From contig JBFXDS010000003.1 in the NCBI GenBank assembly GCA_050180895.1, positions 1 through 64,000 of the forward strand: DNA of 64,000 nt. Direction: 5' to 3'. The translations under genes and the position numbers were made by a program. The DNA comes from JBGPEQ01 sp050180895. Lineage in GTDB: Bacteria; Pseudomonadota; Alphaproteobacteria; Dongiales; Dongiaceae. Position 1 is the stretch's first letter. Each line of letters opens with the position of its first letter. Below the pieces are notes generated by a model, which searched no databases, was not told the DNA's origin, and was given only the letters and a program-made list of their open reading frames with translations. Shown here one piece after another: positions 15,941 through 24,387 of this stretch.

Positions 15941-17458
15941 CTATTCGGCGACTTGGCCCTGCGACCCGGCAGGCCGCAACCGGCGCAGCCCAGACGACAC
16001 GACCGGCCAGAACAGCATGAGCACGGCCAAACCACACAGCGAGCCGACCAGGCCGTTCGACCAGAAGATCGACAGGCTGCCATCCGACAGCACCATGGCA
16101 TTCCGGAAGTTGGATTCGGCCATGTCCCCAAGCACCAGGGCCAGGACCAGAGGTGCCAATGGGTACTGGAGTTTTTTGAAGACATAGCCGATGACGCCGA
16201 AGATCAGCACGAAGCTGATGTCGAGAAGCGCGTTGTTCACGGTGTACGCGCCGATTGCGCAGACCGTGATGATTATCGGAGCAATGATGCTGAAGGGAAT
16301 GCGCAGGATCGCCGCGAAGATCGGCACCGTGGTCAACACCACCAGCAACCCCGCGAGGTTCCCGAGATACATGCTGGCGATCAGTCCCCAGACGAAGTCC
16401 GGCTGCTCGATGAACAGCATCGGGCCGGGTTCGAGGCCCCAAATGAGCAACCCGCCCAATAGTACTGCCGCCGTGGGCGAACCAGGGATGCCCAGCGTCA
16501 ACATCGGCAACAGCGCGCTAGTGCCGGCGGCGTGTGCGGCGGTTTCCGGCGCTACGACGCCCTCGAGCTCACCGCGGCCAAAATTCGTGCCGCGTTTGGA
16601 GAAGCGCTTGGCCAAGCCGTAGCTCATGAACGACGCTGGCGTGGCCCCACCCGGCGTGATGCCCATCCAGCAGCCGACGACTGCACCGCGCAACGATGTC
16701 GCCCAGTACTTCGGCAGCTTGGCCCAGGTCTGCAGCACGACGCGCGGATTGATCTTCGCCCTTCCACCCTTGAAGGCGAGGCCTTCTTCCATGGTCAACA
16801 GAATTTCGCCGATGCCGAACAGGCCGATCACCGCGATCAGGAAGTCGAAGCCGCGCAGCAGTTCGTACCATCCGTAGGTCATGCGCAGCTGGCCGGTCGT
16901 CGGATCCTGGCCGACGGCGGCGAGCGCGAAGCCCAGCATCATCGATGCAATGGTCTTTGAGGGCGGTTCCTTGCCCATGCCGACGAAACTGCAGAAAGCA
17001 AGCAGCTGGACCGCGAACAGTTCCGCCGGACCGAAATCCAAGGCGAACGTGGCGATCAGCGGGGCCAGAAACGTAACGACGATGACGGCGAAGAGCGCAC
17101 CGATGAAGGAAGAGGTGAAGGCACCCGTCAGCGCCTCCCCCGCGCGCCCCTGCTGCGCCATCGGGTACCCGTCGAAGGTCGTGGCCACCGACCACGGTTC
17201 GCCGGGAATATTGAAGAGAATCGAGGTGATGGCGCCGCCGAACAACGCGCCCCAATAGATGCAGGACAGCATGATGATCGCCGAGGTGGGCGACATGCTG
17301 AAGGTGAGCGGCAGCAGAATGGCGACGCCGTTGGCGCCGCCCAGGCCCGGCAACACGCCGATGAGGACGCCCAGCGAGATCCCGATGAACATGTACATGA
17401 TGTTCGCCGGGTCGCCGAGGACGCCAAAGCCATCGATCAACGAACTCAATGCTTCCAC
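15941..17458 (-). CDS. tctA: TctA-type large permease of a tripartite tricarboxylate transporter
   Basis: This is the large membrane subunit of a TTT-family secondary importer. The 505-residue product has about a dozen hydrophobic helices and family signatures such as GVLIGVLPGLGGANGVAILLPL near the N-terminus, IPGEPWSVATTFDGYPMA, and GITPGGATPASFMSYGLAKR in the middle. It starts with GTG 17458 behind GGGAGAG. It follows tctB (37-nt gap) and tctC on the same strand. Placement beside the oxalate genes suggests oxalate or a related dicarboxylate as substrate; the family also moves citrate and terephthalate. Confidence 0.92.
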   Translation of the reverse strand: MEALSSLIDGFGVLGDPANIMYMFIGISLGVLIGVLPGLGGANGVAILLPLTFSMSPTSAIIMLSCIYWGALFGGAITSILFNIPGEPWSVATTFDGYPMAQQGRAGEALTGAFTSSFIGALFAVIVVTFLAPLIATFALDFGPAELFAVQLLAFCSFVGMGKEPPSKTIASMMLGFALAAVGQDPTTGQLRMTYGWYELLRGFDFLIAVIGLFGIGEILLTMEEGLAFKGGRAKINPRVVLQTWAKLPKYWATSLRGAVVGCWMGITPGGATPASFMSYGLAKRFSKRGTNFGRGELEGVVAPETAAHAAGTSALLPMLTLGIPGSPTAAVLLGGLLIWGLEPGPMLFIEQPDFVWGLIASMYLGNLAGLLVVLTTVPIFAAILRIPFSIIAPIIITVCAIGAYTVNNALLDISFVLIFGVIGYVFKKLQYPLAPLVLALVLGDMAESNFRNAMVLSDGSLSIFWSNGLVGSLCGLAVLMLFWPVVSSGLRRLRPAGSQGQVAE

Positions 17459-17495
17459 GCAGGTCTCTCCCTAGTGCGGCGGTCTGCCGTTGCGG

Positions 17496-18002
17496 TCAGT
17501 AACCGAGCGCGTCTTCGAGTGGCCCTTTCGGCAACGGCAGCAGAAACCAGAGCTCGAAAATCAGGAATAGGGAGAGCGGCACGGCGATGCTGACGACGAT
17601 GATCGTGGGCCATCGGAACCGGCCGAGCCAGCGCATGAACACGGCGATGAAGAGCGCGCTCGCCACATAGATGCCGATCAAGCCGATCAGGCCGACATAG
17701 ATCGCCGACGGCACGAACATCTTCAGGACATCGCGAAGCTGCCCATGTCCGACGAAAGACCCGCTGGTGTTGAGGCGCCCCAAGAGGGTCAATGCGATCG
17801 TGCAAAGGCTCGACAGCACGATCAGCAGCCCGGTGTAGAACGGGAAATATCCCGGGCTTGGTCCGTCCTCGGCCCAGCCGATGCCCAGTCGCAGGCTGTC
17901 GGCGATCACCAGCCCGCCGACAGCGACAAGGATCAAGGCGACGACGACGTTGGCTGACCGGTTCGACACCAAGCTGTCGCCGGTTTCGTCTTCCTGCTTC
18001 AT
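17496..18002 (-). CDS. tctB: TctB-type small permease of a TTT transporter
   Basis: The 168-residue small membrane subunit has four predicted helices (ANVVVALILVAVGGLVIA, GLLIVLSSLCTIALTLLG, FVPSAIYVGLIGLIGIYVAS, and TIIVVSIAVPLSLFLIFELW). The exoplasmic loop PSPGYFPFYTG after helix 1 is typical of TctB. ATG 18002 is preferred, with GGAGAG seven bases upstream; a GTG at 18038 is an alternative. It lies between tctC and tctA, the usual gene order, with a stem-loop separating it from tctC. Confidence 0.88.
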   Translation of the reverse strand: MKQEDETGDSLVSNRSANVVVALILVAVGGLVIADSLRLGIGWAEDGPSPGYFPFYTGLLIVLSSLCTIALTLLGRLNTSGSFVGHGQLRDVLKMFVPSAIYVGLIGLIGIYVASALFIAVFMRWLGRFRWPTIIVVSIAVPLSLFLIFELWFLLPLPKGPLEDALGY

Positions 18003-18060
18003 CCGGAGCCTCTCCGCGTGGAGTTCCGCCAGAGGCACATGTCCTCAAGCGTCGAAAAGT

Positions 18061-18089
18061 GGGGCCCCGGCACCATTCGCCGGAGCCCC
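18061..18089 (-). terminator. Intercistronic stem-loop between tctC and tctB
   Basis: On the minus strand GGGGCTCCGGC pairs with GCCGGGGCCCC around a 7-nt loop, followed by ACTTTT. It sits eight bases after the tctC stop. It may act as a partial terminator or 3' stabiliser that raises the binding protein over the permeases, a common arrangement for periplasmic-binding-protein operons. Confidence 0.55.
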
Positions 18090-18096
18090 GTTTCCG

Positions 18097-19104
18097 TCAG
18101 CCGCCGATGAAGCCGGCTTTCGTCATCAGATCCTTGTGCTGGTCGGCGGCCTTTGCCACCCAGGCCTTGAACTCATCGCCCGTCATGAAGCTCTGGTTGA
18201 AGGCGCCCTTGGCCATGAACTCCTTCCATTCGGGCGTCTCGCGAACCTTGGCGAACAGGTCGACATAATAGTCGACTGCCGCCTGCTCCACGCCGGCCGG
18301 CATGAAGATGCCGCGCAACATCAGGTACTCGATATCCAGACCCGCTTCCTTGCAGGTCGGAATGTCGCTCCAGGCCATATCCTCGGTGACCTTCTCCGTC
18401 ATCGCGATACGCTTGCTGTCGAAAACGCACAGCGCCCGAGTCTGGCCGGCCTTCCAGAAAGAGACCTGCTCAATCGGGTTGTTCACCGTCGAATTGACGT
18501 GATTTCCGACAAGCGCCTTGGCAACGTCGCCGCCGCCCTTCTCCGAGATGTATTTGAGCTTCACGCCGGTCGCCTGCTCCAGGCCGACCGTAATGATCTG
18601 GTCTTCCTGCTTGGAGCCGGTGCCTGCCATGGCGAACTGTCCATCGGCCGCCTTGGCGGCGTCGACATACTCTTTCGCCGTCTTATAGGGAGATTCGGCG
18701 TTTACCCAGAGCACGAACTCATCGAGGGCCAGCATGGCGACCGGCGTCAGATCCTCCCAGCTGAAAGGGATCCCGGTCGCCAGCGGGGTCGTGAACAGGC
18801 TGGAGAGGGTAATGATGATCTTGTGCGGATTGCCTTCCGAGTCCTTCATGTCCAGGAAGCCTTCGCCGCCCGATCCGCCGGCCTTGTTCACGACGACCAG
18901 CGACTGGTCCATCAGGCCGTGCTTTTGGATGACGCCCTGAATCATGCGGGCCATTTGGTCGGCCCCACCCCCCGTGCCGGCCGGCACGACGAATTCTACC
19001 GTCTTGGTGGGCTTCCACTGGGCTTGCGCGTCGGCCACGCCGACGAAGCCGATCACGGCAAGTGCAGCCGGAATCAGCGATGGAATCGGAAGCTTGTACA
19101 ACAT
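18097..19104 (-). CDS. tctC: TctC/Bug-family periplasmic solute-binding protein
   Basis: This is the extracytoplasmic receptor of the TTT transporter. The 335-residue product has a signal peptide (MLYKLPIPSLIPAALAVIGF, cleavage near ADAQA). It carries the Bug-family opening KTVEFVVPAGTGGGADQMAR and the QSLVVVNKAGGSGGEG ligand loop. The start at 19104 is fixed by an excellent GGAGGAG SD; the frame is open further upstream. It is first of the tctC-tctB-tctA unit, with a leader of about 100 nt from the promoter at 19208-19236. The Bug family binds organic acids; oxalate or a related acid is the inference from neighbours. Confidence 0.92.
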   Translation of the reverse strand: MLYKLPIPSLIPAALAVIGFVGVADAQAQWKPTKTVEFVVPAGTGGGADQMARMIQGVIQKHGLMDQSLVVVNKAGGSGGEGFLDMKDSEGNPHKIIITLSSLFTTPLATGIPFSWEDLTPVAMLALDEFVLWVNAESPYKTAKEYVDAAKAADGQFAMAGTGSKQEDQIITVGLEQATGVKLKYISEKGGGDVAKALVGNHVNSTVNNPIEQVSFWKAGQTRALCVFDSKRIAMTEKVTEDMAWSDIPTCKEAGLDIEYLMLRGIFMPAGVEQAAVDYYVDLFAKVRETPEWKEFMAKGAFNQSFMTGDEFKAWVAKAADQHKDLMTKAGFIGG

Positions 19105-19207
19105 GACGTCTCCTCCCTGGTGGTTACTCGGTGTGACCGCGTTCCCGACGGCACTTTTTTGGTTTTTTAGAGCTCTGCTTACCCGACAGGATCGCAGTCT
19201 GGCATTT

Positions 19208-19236
19208 ATCATACTGTATCACGCATTAGAATACAA
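19208..19236 (-). promoter_or_regulatory. Candidate promoter of tctCBA
   Basis: On the minus strand TTGTAT (19236-19231), a 17-nt spacer and TATGAT (19213-19208) form a good sigma70-type promoter about 100 nt before tctC. A near-palindrome, TCATACTGTATCA at 19208-19220, overlaps the -10 and could be an operator. Confidence 0.45.
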
Positions 19237-19293
19237 CGCCCCGGGAGGCGCGTCCTCCTCAAGCGCTCCGTAACTCTCGATCGATCTTGCCGA

Positions 19294-19327
19294 GAAAAAG
19301 AAAAAGCGCGGCCCTGTCGGGTCGCGC
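19294..19327 (-). terminator. Rho-independent terminator (minus strand)
   Basis: On the minus strand GCGCGACCC, loop GACA, GGGCCGCGC (one mismatch) is followed by TTTTTCTTTTT. It terminates leftward transcription from the CBS gene and the small ORF, insulating the tctC promoter. Confidence 0.75.
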
Positions 19328-19367
19328 TGCTTCTGAGAGGTTGCCGAGCCGCACTGGCCCGGATGTA

Positions 19368-19661
19368 TTAAGCTGCTAGGCGTTCCTTGTCCGATTGCGA
19401 GGCCGCAACTCCGCAGTCATTTGCGATCGCCACGGGCGATTCGCCCTTCACCAAGGGTGCTTCGGCAAAAGCGCGGAGATCCCGATTCCGGATCAACTCA
19501 AGCAAGATTCCCGGCCGCCTTACGACCATCTCGACGATGGGAGCCGTCAGTACCAGGAGAATGGCAACGAAGACGATGGTGTTCACCGCGGAACCTCGGA
19601 TGTTATGCTGCAATGCAACATATATAGCGCTCGCATCTTGGTTTGCAATGATGAAATTCAT
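19368..19661 (-). CDS. Small hypothetical membrane protein (doubtful)
   Basis: The 97-residue frame starting MNFIIANQDASAIYVALQHN has one hydrophobic segment (AVNTIVFVAILLVLTAPIVEMV) and a polar tail. No SD is visible and no family is recognised. It favours reality that the frame lies between the CBS gene and a clear terminator on the same strand. Against it, an operator-like word at 19665-19675 and AT-rich promoter-like sequence abut the start. The low GC of its 5' end differs from its neighbours. Confidence 0.3.
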   Translation of the reverse strand: MNFIIANQDASAIYVALQHNIRGSAVNTIVFVAILLVLTAPIVEMVVRRPGILLELIRNRDLRAFAEAPLVKGESPVAIANDCGVAASQSDKERLAA

Positions 19662-19664
19662 AAT

Positions 19665-19675
19665 ATGGTATACAT
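19665..19675. promoter_or_regulatory. GntR/FCD operator-like site 2
   Basis: ATGGTATACAT, centred on the perfect GTATAC palindrome, shares nine bases (TGGTATACA) with site 3 at 20251-20261. It lies in an AT-rich stretch between the CBS gene and the small ORF. Confidence 0.4.
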
Positions 19676-19754
19676 AATACGAAAGTCGGCAATGCATGAG
19701 ACACAACCCGCATTGCCTTCAGGCCGCCTATGGGCGGACCAAGCGGCCTGGAGC

Positions 19755-20183
19755 TTAGGTAGCCGGCGCTGCTTCCCTTGCCGCCACGAAGCTGCGCAGT
19801 ATGCGAATCAGATCGCGTACGCTGATGACGCCAACGAGCGTATGACCCTCGAGCACCGGGACATGACGAATGCCATGGCGGTCCATCTTCTCCATGACGT
19901 CCGCCAGTTCATCATTCGGGCCGCAGGAGATGAGCGATTTGCTCATTAGATTCTCTACCGGCATTCGCATGATTTCTTGTCCTTTATCGACGAGCGCGCG
20001 GAGGACGTCGCGCTCGGAGAACATGCCGACCACCGTGGTGCCTTCGGTGGGGACGACGTCCGTAACGACCAAAGCGCCGATGTTCTCCCTCGCCATGATC
20101 TTGGCGGCCGCTGCCACCGGCTCACGCAGCCGCACGCTAATGATTCTCGTTCCTTTCTCCCGCAATATTTGTTCGACCCTCAT
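19755..20183 (-). CDS. CBS-domain pair protein
   Basis: The 142-residue protein consists of two CBS motifs (about 8-62 and 76-132). They are seen in VAAAAKIMARENIGALVVTD with VVGMFSERDVLRALV, and LADVMEKMDRHGIRHVPVLE with LVGVISVRDLIRIL. Paired CBS domains bind adenosine nucleotides or SAM and sense energy state. Stand-alone versions regulate partner proteins that are usually unknown. GGAGG precedes the ATG. It is separately transcribed, with an operator-like TTGGTATACAA upstream that links it to the oxalate regulator. Confidence 0.85.
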   Translation of the reverse strand: MRVEQILREKGTRIISVRLREPVAAAAKIMARENIGALVVTDVVPTEGTTVVGMFSERDVLRALVDKGQEIMRMPVENLMSKSLISCGPNDELADVMEKMDRHGIRHVPVLEGHTLVGVISVRDLIRILRSFVAAREAAPAT

Positions 20184-20250
20184 GGGATCCTCCCTGTTGA
20201 CGTCCTAACGGGGTCTCCGATGAAATGGAGGTCACGCTGGGCTGTGTAAT

Positions 20251-20261
20251 TTGGTATACAA
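20251..20261. promoter_or_regulatory. GntR/FCD operator-like site 3
   Basis: TTGGTATACAA lies about 70 nt upstream of the CBS gene, next to TTGACA (minus strand, near 20275), which could be its -35. Same word as sites 1 and 2 with one or two changes. Confidence 0.4.
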
Positions 20262-20300
20262 AATATCAAATGTCAATAGAACGGTGGCCATTACGGCGCG

Positions 20301-21068
20301 TCACCAGACGCTGTAGCCGCCATCGACTAGGTAGACGGCCCCGGTGACGAAGCTGGCCGCATCGGATGCCAGGAAGGCGGCGAGCGGCGCCACCTCCTCC
20401 GGGCGGCCGAAGCGCTGCATCGGCGTCATGTCCATCCACAGGCGGATCCAGTCCGCGCGACTTTTGCCAGTCTCGGTCAGCGCCGTATCGATGTAGCCGG
20501 GCGCGATGGCGTTCACCCGCACTCGGTGAGGCGCCCACTCGGCCGCGAGGGACTTCGTCAACTGTGCCACTCCCGCCTTCGAGGCGTTGTAGGCGGGCTG
20601 AACCTGCGGCCGGTCGACGATGACGGCGCTGTTCGACGACATGTTGACGATCGCGCCCCGGCCCTGCGCGACCATCAGCCGGCCAAACGCGCGGCAACAG
20701 CGGAAGACGCCGTTCAGGTTGACCTCGATGACCTCGAGCCACTCGTCGTCCCCGGTCTCGAGGGTCGGCGCGTTCCTGACGATGCCCGCGTTGTTGACGG
20801 CGATGTCGAGCCGGCCGTAGGTCTGCTGGACCCACTGGGCGACCTCCTCGACGGACCGCGTCTCGCGCACGTCGAGCCGGCGATAGACCGCCCGGCCGCC
20901 GGCGGCTCGGATATCGTTCGCCGCCGCCTCGCCGGTGGCCGGGTTGATCTCGGCGATGACGACGGTCGCGCCCAGGCTTGCCAGCGCCTTGGCGATCTCC
21001 TTGCCCATGCCCTGCCCGGCGCCGGTCACGACGGCGACCCGGTCCTGCATCTTCATCAGCTCGATCAT
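20301..21068 (-). CDS. SDR-family NAD(P)-dependent oxidoreductase
   Basis: This is a classical short-chain dehydrogenase of 255 residues. It has the cofactor motif TGAGQGMG (about 15-22), NNAG near 91, catalytic Ser in NMSSNSAV near 142, and the YxxxK motif AYNASKAG near 158. The family includes sugar and polyol dehydrogenases. It is last in the sugar ABC unit, seven bases after the second permease, so it probably oxidises the imported sugar or polyol. The AGGAGA SD supports the start; an ATG five codons later is possible. Confidence 0.9.
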   Translation of the reverse strand: MIELMKMQDRVAVVTGAGQGMGKEIAKALASLGATVVIAEINPATGEAAANDIRAAGGRAVYRRLDVRETRSVEEVAQWVQQTYGRLDIAVNNAGIVRNAPTLETGDDEWLEVIEVNLNGVFRCCRAFGRLMVAQGRGAIVNMSSNSAVIVDRPQVQPAYNASKAGVAQLTKSLAAEWAPHRVRVNAIAPGYIDTALTETGKSRADWIRLWMDMTPMQRFGRPEEVAPLAAFLASDAASFVTGAVYLVDGGYSVW

Positions 21069-21074
21069 GCTCTC

Positions 21075-21938
21075 CTAGCCCTTCACGGCGCCCAAGGTCA
21101 GGCCCTTGATGATGTGTTTCTGCGCGAACAAGAAGAAAAGGAACTGCGGCAGCAGCGAGATGATCGCCGCCGCCGCCATCACCGGCCAGTCGAAGGAGCC
21201 GTAGCCCTTGAAGTTGGCGATCGTCGTGGCGACCATCGGCGTCTGGCTGTAGGTGAGCGCGAGCGGCAACAGGAGGTTGGTCCAGACGCCGATGAACGAC
21301 AGCACGCTCGCGGCGACAAGACCCGGGCGAATCGTCGGCACGATCACGAGCCACAGGATCTGCCAGGTTGACGCGCCGTCGAGGCGCGCCGCTTCGTCGA
21401 GGTCGACCGGCACCTCGCCGACGAACTGCCGGATGAGCCAGACGGCCAGCGGCAGGTTGAAGATCTGGAAGGCGAGGCTGATGCCGATCTGGGTATCGAA
21501 CAGGGCGGTCCACTGATAGATGGCATAGAGCGGCAGGATGAACAGGATTTCCGGAAGCATGCGGATCACCAGCATGCCCACCTCGAAGGCCGACAGCCAG
21601 CCGCGGCGATAGCGCGCCAGGACATAGCCGGCGGGGAGCGCGAGCAGCATGGTCAGCGCCACGGACAGGAGCGAGACCGAGGTGGTCACCAGGAACGACT
21701 TGCCGAAATCGTTCGAGTTCCAGGCGGTGACGAAATTCTGCCACTTCGGCTCGAACGCCCAGACCGGCGGCGATGCCAACGCCTCGCGCTGCGTCTTGAG
21801 GGCGGTCAGCGCGATCCAGATGACCGGCGCCAGAAAGGCCGCGGAGATGGCGCCGAGCGCGAGGAAGGACGTCGCCTGGCCCAGGGCGCGGCGGACGCGC
21901 CATCTCGACTGGATCGTGCGGGCCGTGGCCAGTTCCAT
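21075..21938 (-). CDS. Sugar ABC transporter permease (MalG/UgpE type)
   Basis: The 287-residue inner-membrane permease has six hydrophobic helices and the CUT1-type EAA loop DEAARLDGASTWQILWLVIV (about residues 190-209), which contacts the ATPase. Family length is typical. Its ATG overlaps the stop of the upstream permease (ATGA), giving coupled synthesis. The cognate nucleotide-binding subunit is not in this cluster or window. Confidence 0.92.
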   Translation of the reverse strand: MELATARTIQSRWRVRRALGQATSFLALGAISAAFLAPVIWIALTALKTQREALASPPVWAFEPKWQNFVTAWNSNDFGKSFLVTTSVSLLSVALTMLLALPAGYVLARYRRGWLSAFEVGMLVIRMLPEILFILPLYAIYQWTALFDTQIGISLAFQIFNLPLAVWLIRQFVGEVPVDLDEAARLDGASTWQILWLVIVPTIRPGLVAASVLSFIGVWTNLLLPLALTYSQTPMVATTIANFKGYGSFDWPVMAAAAIISLLPQFLFFLFAQKHIIKGLTLGAVKG

Positions 21939-22807
21939 CAGGGGCTCGGCCTCCGCATCAACAGCAGATAGACGCCGGAGATGAGCCCCACCATCAGCGC
22001 GAACAGGGTCGCCGCCGCCGCCGCATAGCCCATGTTGAAGAACTGCCCGATCCCCTGCTTGAAGATGTAGAGCTGCGCGACTTCCGATGAGCGCGACGGG
22101 CCGCCCTTGGTGATGGCCCAGGCGAGCGCGAAGACGCGCAGCGCGTCGATGGTGCGAAACACCAGTGCCACCAGGATGAAGGGCTTCAGTGCCGGCAGAG
22201 TGATATGGCGCAGCATCGTCCAGCCGCTGGCGCCGTCGATCGACGCCATGTCGATGCGGTCCTGTGGAATGCCGGCGAGGCCCGCGAGCAGGATCAGGAT
22301 GATGGTCCCGGTCTGCCACCAGGTGTCGACGAGCGCCAGGGTCGGGACGACCAGCTGTGGATCGCCGACCCAGTTCGGCTGCGGCAGGTGAAGCACGCCA
22401 AGAACGTAGTTCGCAATGCCCAGCGTGGGATCGAGGATCGTGGCGAACATCACCGCGGCCACGATGTCGGAGACCATCAAGGGAAAGACCACGGCGGAGC
22501 GGAAGAACCAGGAGCCCCGGACGTTGTTCGCCAGCAACAGCGCAATGCCAAGCCCGACGAAGAGCTGGAGCAGGACGGCCAGGACCGTGAAATAGAGGGT
22601 GACCCGGATGGAGTTCCAGAACGCGTCGTTGCCGAGCGCGCGGACGTAGTTGCCGAAGCCGATGAACTGCCAGCTGTCGGCTTGGCCGATCGACCAGTCC
22701 CATTGATGGAAGCCCGCCCACAACCCGAAGGAGACGGGGTAGATCGCGATCGCGCTGAGCACGAGCGCCGATGGCAACAGAAGCAGGATCGGGACGCGGC
22801 GGGTCAT
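21938..22807 (-). CDS. Sugar ABC transporter permease (MalF/UgpA type)
   Basis: The 289-residue permease starts MTRRVPILLLLPSALVLSAI with a short cytoplasmic N-terminus and six helices. The EAA loop reads DMASIDGASGWTMLRHITLP near residue 190. It pairs with the MalG-like subunit whose start overlaps its stop. It is separated from the binding-protein gene by a 130-nt gap containing a large inverted repeat. CUT1 family: mono- and oligosaccharides or derivatives. Confidence 0.92.
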   Translation of the reverse strand: MTRRVPILLLLPSALVLSAIAIYPVSFGLWAGFHQWDWSIGQADSWQFIGFGNYVRALGNDAFWNSIRVTLYFTVLAVLLQLFVGLGIALLLANNVRGSWFFRSAVVFPLMVSDIVAAVMFATILDPTLGIANYVLGVLHLPQPNWVGDPQLVVPTLALVDTWWQTGTIILILLAGLAGIPQDRIDMASIDGASGWTMLRHITLPALKPFILVALVFRTIDALRVFALAWAITKGGPSRSSEVAQLYIFKQGIGQFFNMGYAAAAATLFALMVGLISGVYLLLMRRPSP

Positions 22808-22831
22808 GGCTCCGGTGCAGGCGGACTCAAC

Positions 22832-22908
22832 CGCAAAGAGTGCAAGGACGCAAAGAGGGGCGCCCCGACGGGGCGCCCCTGCGACTCTGCGTCCTTGTGC
22901 CTTTGCGT
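22832..22908. repeat. Imperfect inverted repeat (CGCAAAG...CTTTGCG type)
   Basis: The left arm from 22832 (CGCAAAGAGTGCAAGGACGC) and the right arm ending at 22908 (GTCCTTGTGCCTTTGCG) are imperfect reverse complements. They enclose a perfect GGGGCGCCCC-type core at 22857-22876. It lies between the binding protein and permease genes, so in RNA it is a long intercistronic hairpin. It looks like a dispersed repeat family that may damp permease expression. Confidence 0.6.
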
Positions 22909-22937
22909 TTCAACGCGTCGTGCGGCTCGCCGGTTCG

Positions 22938-24308
22938 TTACTGCTTGTACAACCCAGCATCCTTCACGACCGCGGTCGCCTGATCCTGCAGCGTCTGCAT
23001 GGCCTCGTCGAACGGCGTGCCCTGATAGGCGCCCTGGAGCGCGTCGACCATGCTCTGAATCACCTCGTCGGCCGAACTCAGATACATGATCGAAGGCTGG
23101 GCGATTGCCAGCGACTGGCCGACCGCCTCGCCGAAGCCGGCGGGCAGCTTCGCCTGGTAGGCAGGGTCGGCCCAGGTCGACAGCCGTGGGGACGCCAAGG
23201 TCTGCAGGCTGACCTGTTCGACCACATAGGGGCTCGTCGCCCACTGGACGAACAGCCAGGCCGCGTCCTTGTCGCCCGACTTCTCGGGAATGCTGAGGGC
23301 CCACGACCACATGGCGGTCTGCGCCCCGTCGGCGCTCGCGGCCGGCAACGCCTTGAAGCCGACCTTGTCGGTGACCGTGGACTGATTCGGATCGAGGAAG
23401 ATCGGGGCGAAGAGGCTGGCGTCCGGACCGAAGGTCGCGGCCTTGCCCTGCGCGAACTGGGTCGTGGCCTCGTACCAATCGAAGGAGGTGACGCCAGGGG
23501 CCGACAACTTCATCAGGTCGACCCAGTACTTGAATCCGGCCTTGATGCGGGGATCGGTAAAGCGCGGCGCCCAGTTCTCGTCGAAATAGACAAAGCGGTC
23601 CTTGGCGTAAGGCGCCTTGCCCCAATAGTCGATAACGACGGCATTGAGCTCGTCGAGGATGCCGAGGCCGCCGCCGCGCAGGGTAGCGGCATAGGTGCCT
23701 TCGGGCAGCTGGAGCTTGCCGAGAGCCTCCATCCACTGGTCCAAGGTGGTGATGGCGGCGGCATCGATGCCGCTCTGCTCGAACAGGTCCTTCCGGTAGA
23801 AGAACATGTAGACCTCGGTCGACATCGGCACGCCGTAGATCTTCGGGCTGCTCGGATCCGGAAGCCGGAAGGCTGCGGCCGCCGCCGGCGAGAAGTCGTC
23901 ATACTTGTACCAGGCGGGATCCGTGAGCTTGGGATTGTCGATCTGATTGTTCAGCTGGGCGAGCCAGTTGTTCGAATAGGCCGTGTAGCCGTTGATCCCC
24001 ATCGACAGGAAGAACACGTCGAAGGGGGGCTGCTCGGAGCCCAGGCCGAGCGACGATCTGTTCCAGTAGGCATCCTCGGCGACCGTGGTCAGGTTGAGCG
24101 TGATGCCCGTCAGCTTCTCGAACTCCGGCAGCAGCGGCTCGATCGCCGTCGTCCAGGGATGCTTGACGAAAAGCAGATCGAGCGCCGTTCCCTTGAACTG
24201 CTGCCAATCGATCTTGGCGCTCTCCGGAGGCTCGGCCGCGCTGACAGGGGCCATCGCCATCGACGCGGCGACGGTCAGGCCGGCCAGCAAGAATCGAATC
24301 TTCCCCAT
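22938..24308 (-). CDS. Sugar ABC transporter substrate-binding protein
   Basis: This is an extracellular solute-binding protein of family 1 (CUT1), 456 residues. The signal peptide is MGKIRFLLAGLTVAASMAMA, with cleavage after VSAAE. Family segments include LLPEFEKLTGITLNLTTV and YGVPMSTEVYMFFYRKDLFE. GGGAGAC precedes the start at 24308; the frame is open upstream without SD. It is first of the transport unit and is preceded by the operator/promoter at 24388-24420. Substrate not determinable; neighbours favour an amino sugar or aminated polyol. Confidence 0.9.
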   Translation of the reverse strand: MGKIRFLLAGLTVAASMAMAPVSAAEPPESAKIDWQQFKGTALDLLFVKHPWTTAIEPLLPEFEKLTGITLNLTTVAEDAYWNRSSLGLGSEQPPFDVFFLSMGINGYTAYSNNWLAQLNNQIDNPKLTDPAWYKYDDFSPAAAAAFRLPDPSSPKIYGVPMSTEVYMFFYRKDLFEQSGIDAAAITTLDQWMEALGKLQLPEGTYAATLRGGGLGILDELNAVVIDYWGKAPYAKDRFVYFDENWAPRFTDPRIKAGFKYWVDLMKLSAPGVTSFDWYEATTQFAQGKAATFGPDASLFAPIFLDPNQSTVTDKVGFKALPAASADGAQTAMWSWALSIPEKSGDKDAAWLFVQWATSPYVVEQVSLQTLASPRLSTWADPAYQAKLPAGFGEAVGQSLAIAQPSIMYLSSADEVIQSMVDALQGAYQGTPFDEAMQTLQDQATAVVKDAGLYKQ

Positions 24309-24387
24309 CGTTTCGTCTCCCTGTGCTTGTTTGTCATTGGCTCGGGCGACCGCTGGCGTCATCCGTCGGTCGCGGCGCCGCATTCAG

